A DNA stretch of 6,122 nt. Source: Ruminococcus sp. UBA7014. GTDB lineage: Bacteria > Bacillota > Clostridia > Oscillospirales > Ruminococcaceae. Below the pieces are notes generated by a model that saw nothing but the letters and a program-made list of their open reading frames with translations, made no database searches and was not told the origin of the DNA. Positions 5,627 to 6,122 of this stretch are shown piece after piece. Numbering within the stretch: position 1 is the first letter of the stretch; the number at the start of each line of letters is the position of its first letter. Where the stretch lies: the NCBI GenBank assembly GCA_002449575.1, contig DJXC01000170.1:2190-8311 (forward strand), written 5' to 3'. The translations under genes were made by a program, and so were the position numbers.

Positions 5627-5634
5627 CTTCCTTT
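5627..5634 (-). promoter_or_regulatory. Ribosome binding site of cdaA
   Basis: AAAGGAAG on the minus strand, 11 nt before the ATG at 5615. It favours this ATG over the in-frame TTG at 5645, which would place the purine-rich stretch inside the coding region. Confidence 0.6.
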
Positions 5635-5649
5635 CTTGTTTGCAAAGAT

Positions 5650-5675
5650 ACCGGAGAGCGGAGAAACTCTCCGGT
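5650..5675 (-). terminator. Hairpin between the aminotransferase gene and cdaA (weak terminator or processing site)
   Basis: ACCGGAGAG (5650-5658) and CTCTCCGGT (5667-5675) form a perfect 9-bp stem with an 8-nt loop, starting 6 nt beyond the aminotransferase stop. On the minus strand it is followed by TATCTTTGC, a poor U-tract. It may terminate only part of the transcripts, lowering cdaA expression relative to the upstream gene, or act as a 3' stability element. Confidence 0.5.
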
Positions 5676-5681
5676 TTAGAT

Positions 5682-6122
5682 TTATCTGATAGCAGCAACA
5701 GCATCCGCAAGGCGATTGGTATGCAGCATAGAGGAGAATATCGAGGGGGCAAAGCGGACAGTGCCTTCATGAGATATAATTGTATTGAGAGCATAATGTG
5801 CAAGCGGCGCACAGTGCAGACCAGAGCGGAGACAGAACCCTTGTTTTGCAAGAGCTGCGGCAACTTCATCTGCTTTTTTGTTCCGGAGGTTGAAAGAAAC
5901 AATCGGGACATAATTTGCACCGGGCTGACGGTAGACAATCACATCGGGAACTTTGGAAAATTTCTGACAAAGCTGTTCACAGAGAGCAGATTCTGTCCGG
6001 AAGATATTGTCAATGCCTTTTTTCTGAACAAACTGGACACCTGCTTTCAGAGAAGCTGCACCAATCACGTTGAGTGTACCGGCTTCAAGAGCATCAGGCA
6101 GAAAATCCGGCATTTCCGGCAG
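5682..6122 (-). CDS. Class V aminotransferase / cysteine-desulfurase-like protein, C-terminal part
   Basis: Only the last 146 codons lie in the window; the open frame continues past the right edge (L-P-E precede the internal Met at 6113). Cysteine desulfurases and relatives use pyridoxal phosphate to take sulfur from cysteine. The fragment starts with PDFLPDALEAGTLN, the typical segment before the C-terminal small domain. It also contains CLRSGLHCAPLAH (from 5834 down to 5796), where the Cys is at the position of the sulfur-accepting cysteine of this family, and EGTVRFAPSIFSS further on. The HCAPLAH pattern and the short loop resemble the 'cysteine desulfurase family protein' group (TIGR01977-like) more than IscS. 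The PLP-binding lysine is in the missing N-terminal part, so activity cannot be checked. It lies 66 bp upstream of cdaA in the same direction. The superfamily is firm; desulfurase activity is probable only. Confidence 0.85.
   Translation of the reverse strand: MPEMPDFLPDALEAGTLNVIGAASLKAGVQFVQKKGIDNIFRTESALCEQLCQKFSKVPDVIVYRQPGANYVPIVSFNLRNKKADEVAAALAKQGFCLRSGLHCAPLAHYALNTIISHEGTVRFAPSIFSSMLHTNRLADAVAAIR

Noticed and set aside
5616..5645. TTG start for cdaA at 5645
   Set aside because: No ribosome binding site precedes it, and AAAGGAAG lies inside the added codons at a usable distance from the ATG at 5615.

Overview
The window reads like a chromosomal segment of a low-to-moderate GC Gram-positive gut anaerobe, most likely a Ruminococcus-type member of the Oscillospiraceae. 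The clues are AAAGGAG-type ribosome binding sites, a cdaA–cdaR (cyclic-di-AMP) gene pair, and a secreted BspA-type leucine-rich-repeat protein ending in a single dockerin-like calcium loop. This assignment is inference from gene content, not from a marker gene.

Layout. The left edge (1-278, minus strand) is the N-terminal part of a ZIP-family metal transporter. It has a clear promoter and a perfect 16-bp palindrome at 321-336, just downstream of the predicted transcription start, which looks like a metalloregulator operator. A roughly 560-bp divergent intergenic region follows. Its right half holds a plus-strand leader: an extended -10 promoter (571-600), a well-placed RBS, a 33-codon open frame with four consecutive cysteine codons (645-746), and a strong intrinsic terminator (769-803). 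It ends at the start of an LCM/TIGR00027-type SAM-dependent methyltransferase (840-1721). Because I see no promoter between that terminator and the methyltransferase, its expression should depend on read-through. This suggests cysteine-responsive transcription attenuation and is the most interesting feature of the window.

The rest is on the minus strand. Reading in the direction of transcription (right to left): the C-terminal 146 codons of a class V aminotransferase/cysteine-desulfurase-like protein (5682-6122), a hairpin, cdaA (diadenylate cyclase, 4710-5615), cdaR (YbbR-domain regulator, 3353-4735, overlapping cdaA by 26 bp), a bulged inverted repeat, and the LRR–dockerin protein (1764-3278). 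A shared bidirectional terminator (1727-1756) separates this block from the convergent methyltransferase gene.

Functionally, cdaA and cdaR form the c-di-AMP synthesis module. The glmM gene that often follows them in Bacillota is absent here, and its place is taken by a cell-surface/secreted LRR gene. The link between the cysteine-codon leader, the methyltransferase and the nearby desulfurase-like gene is suggestive of sulfur metabolism but unproven.
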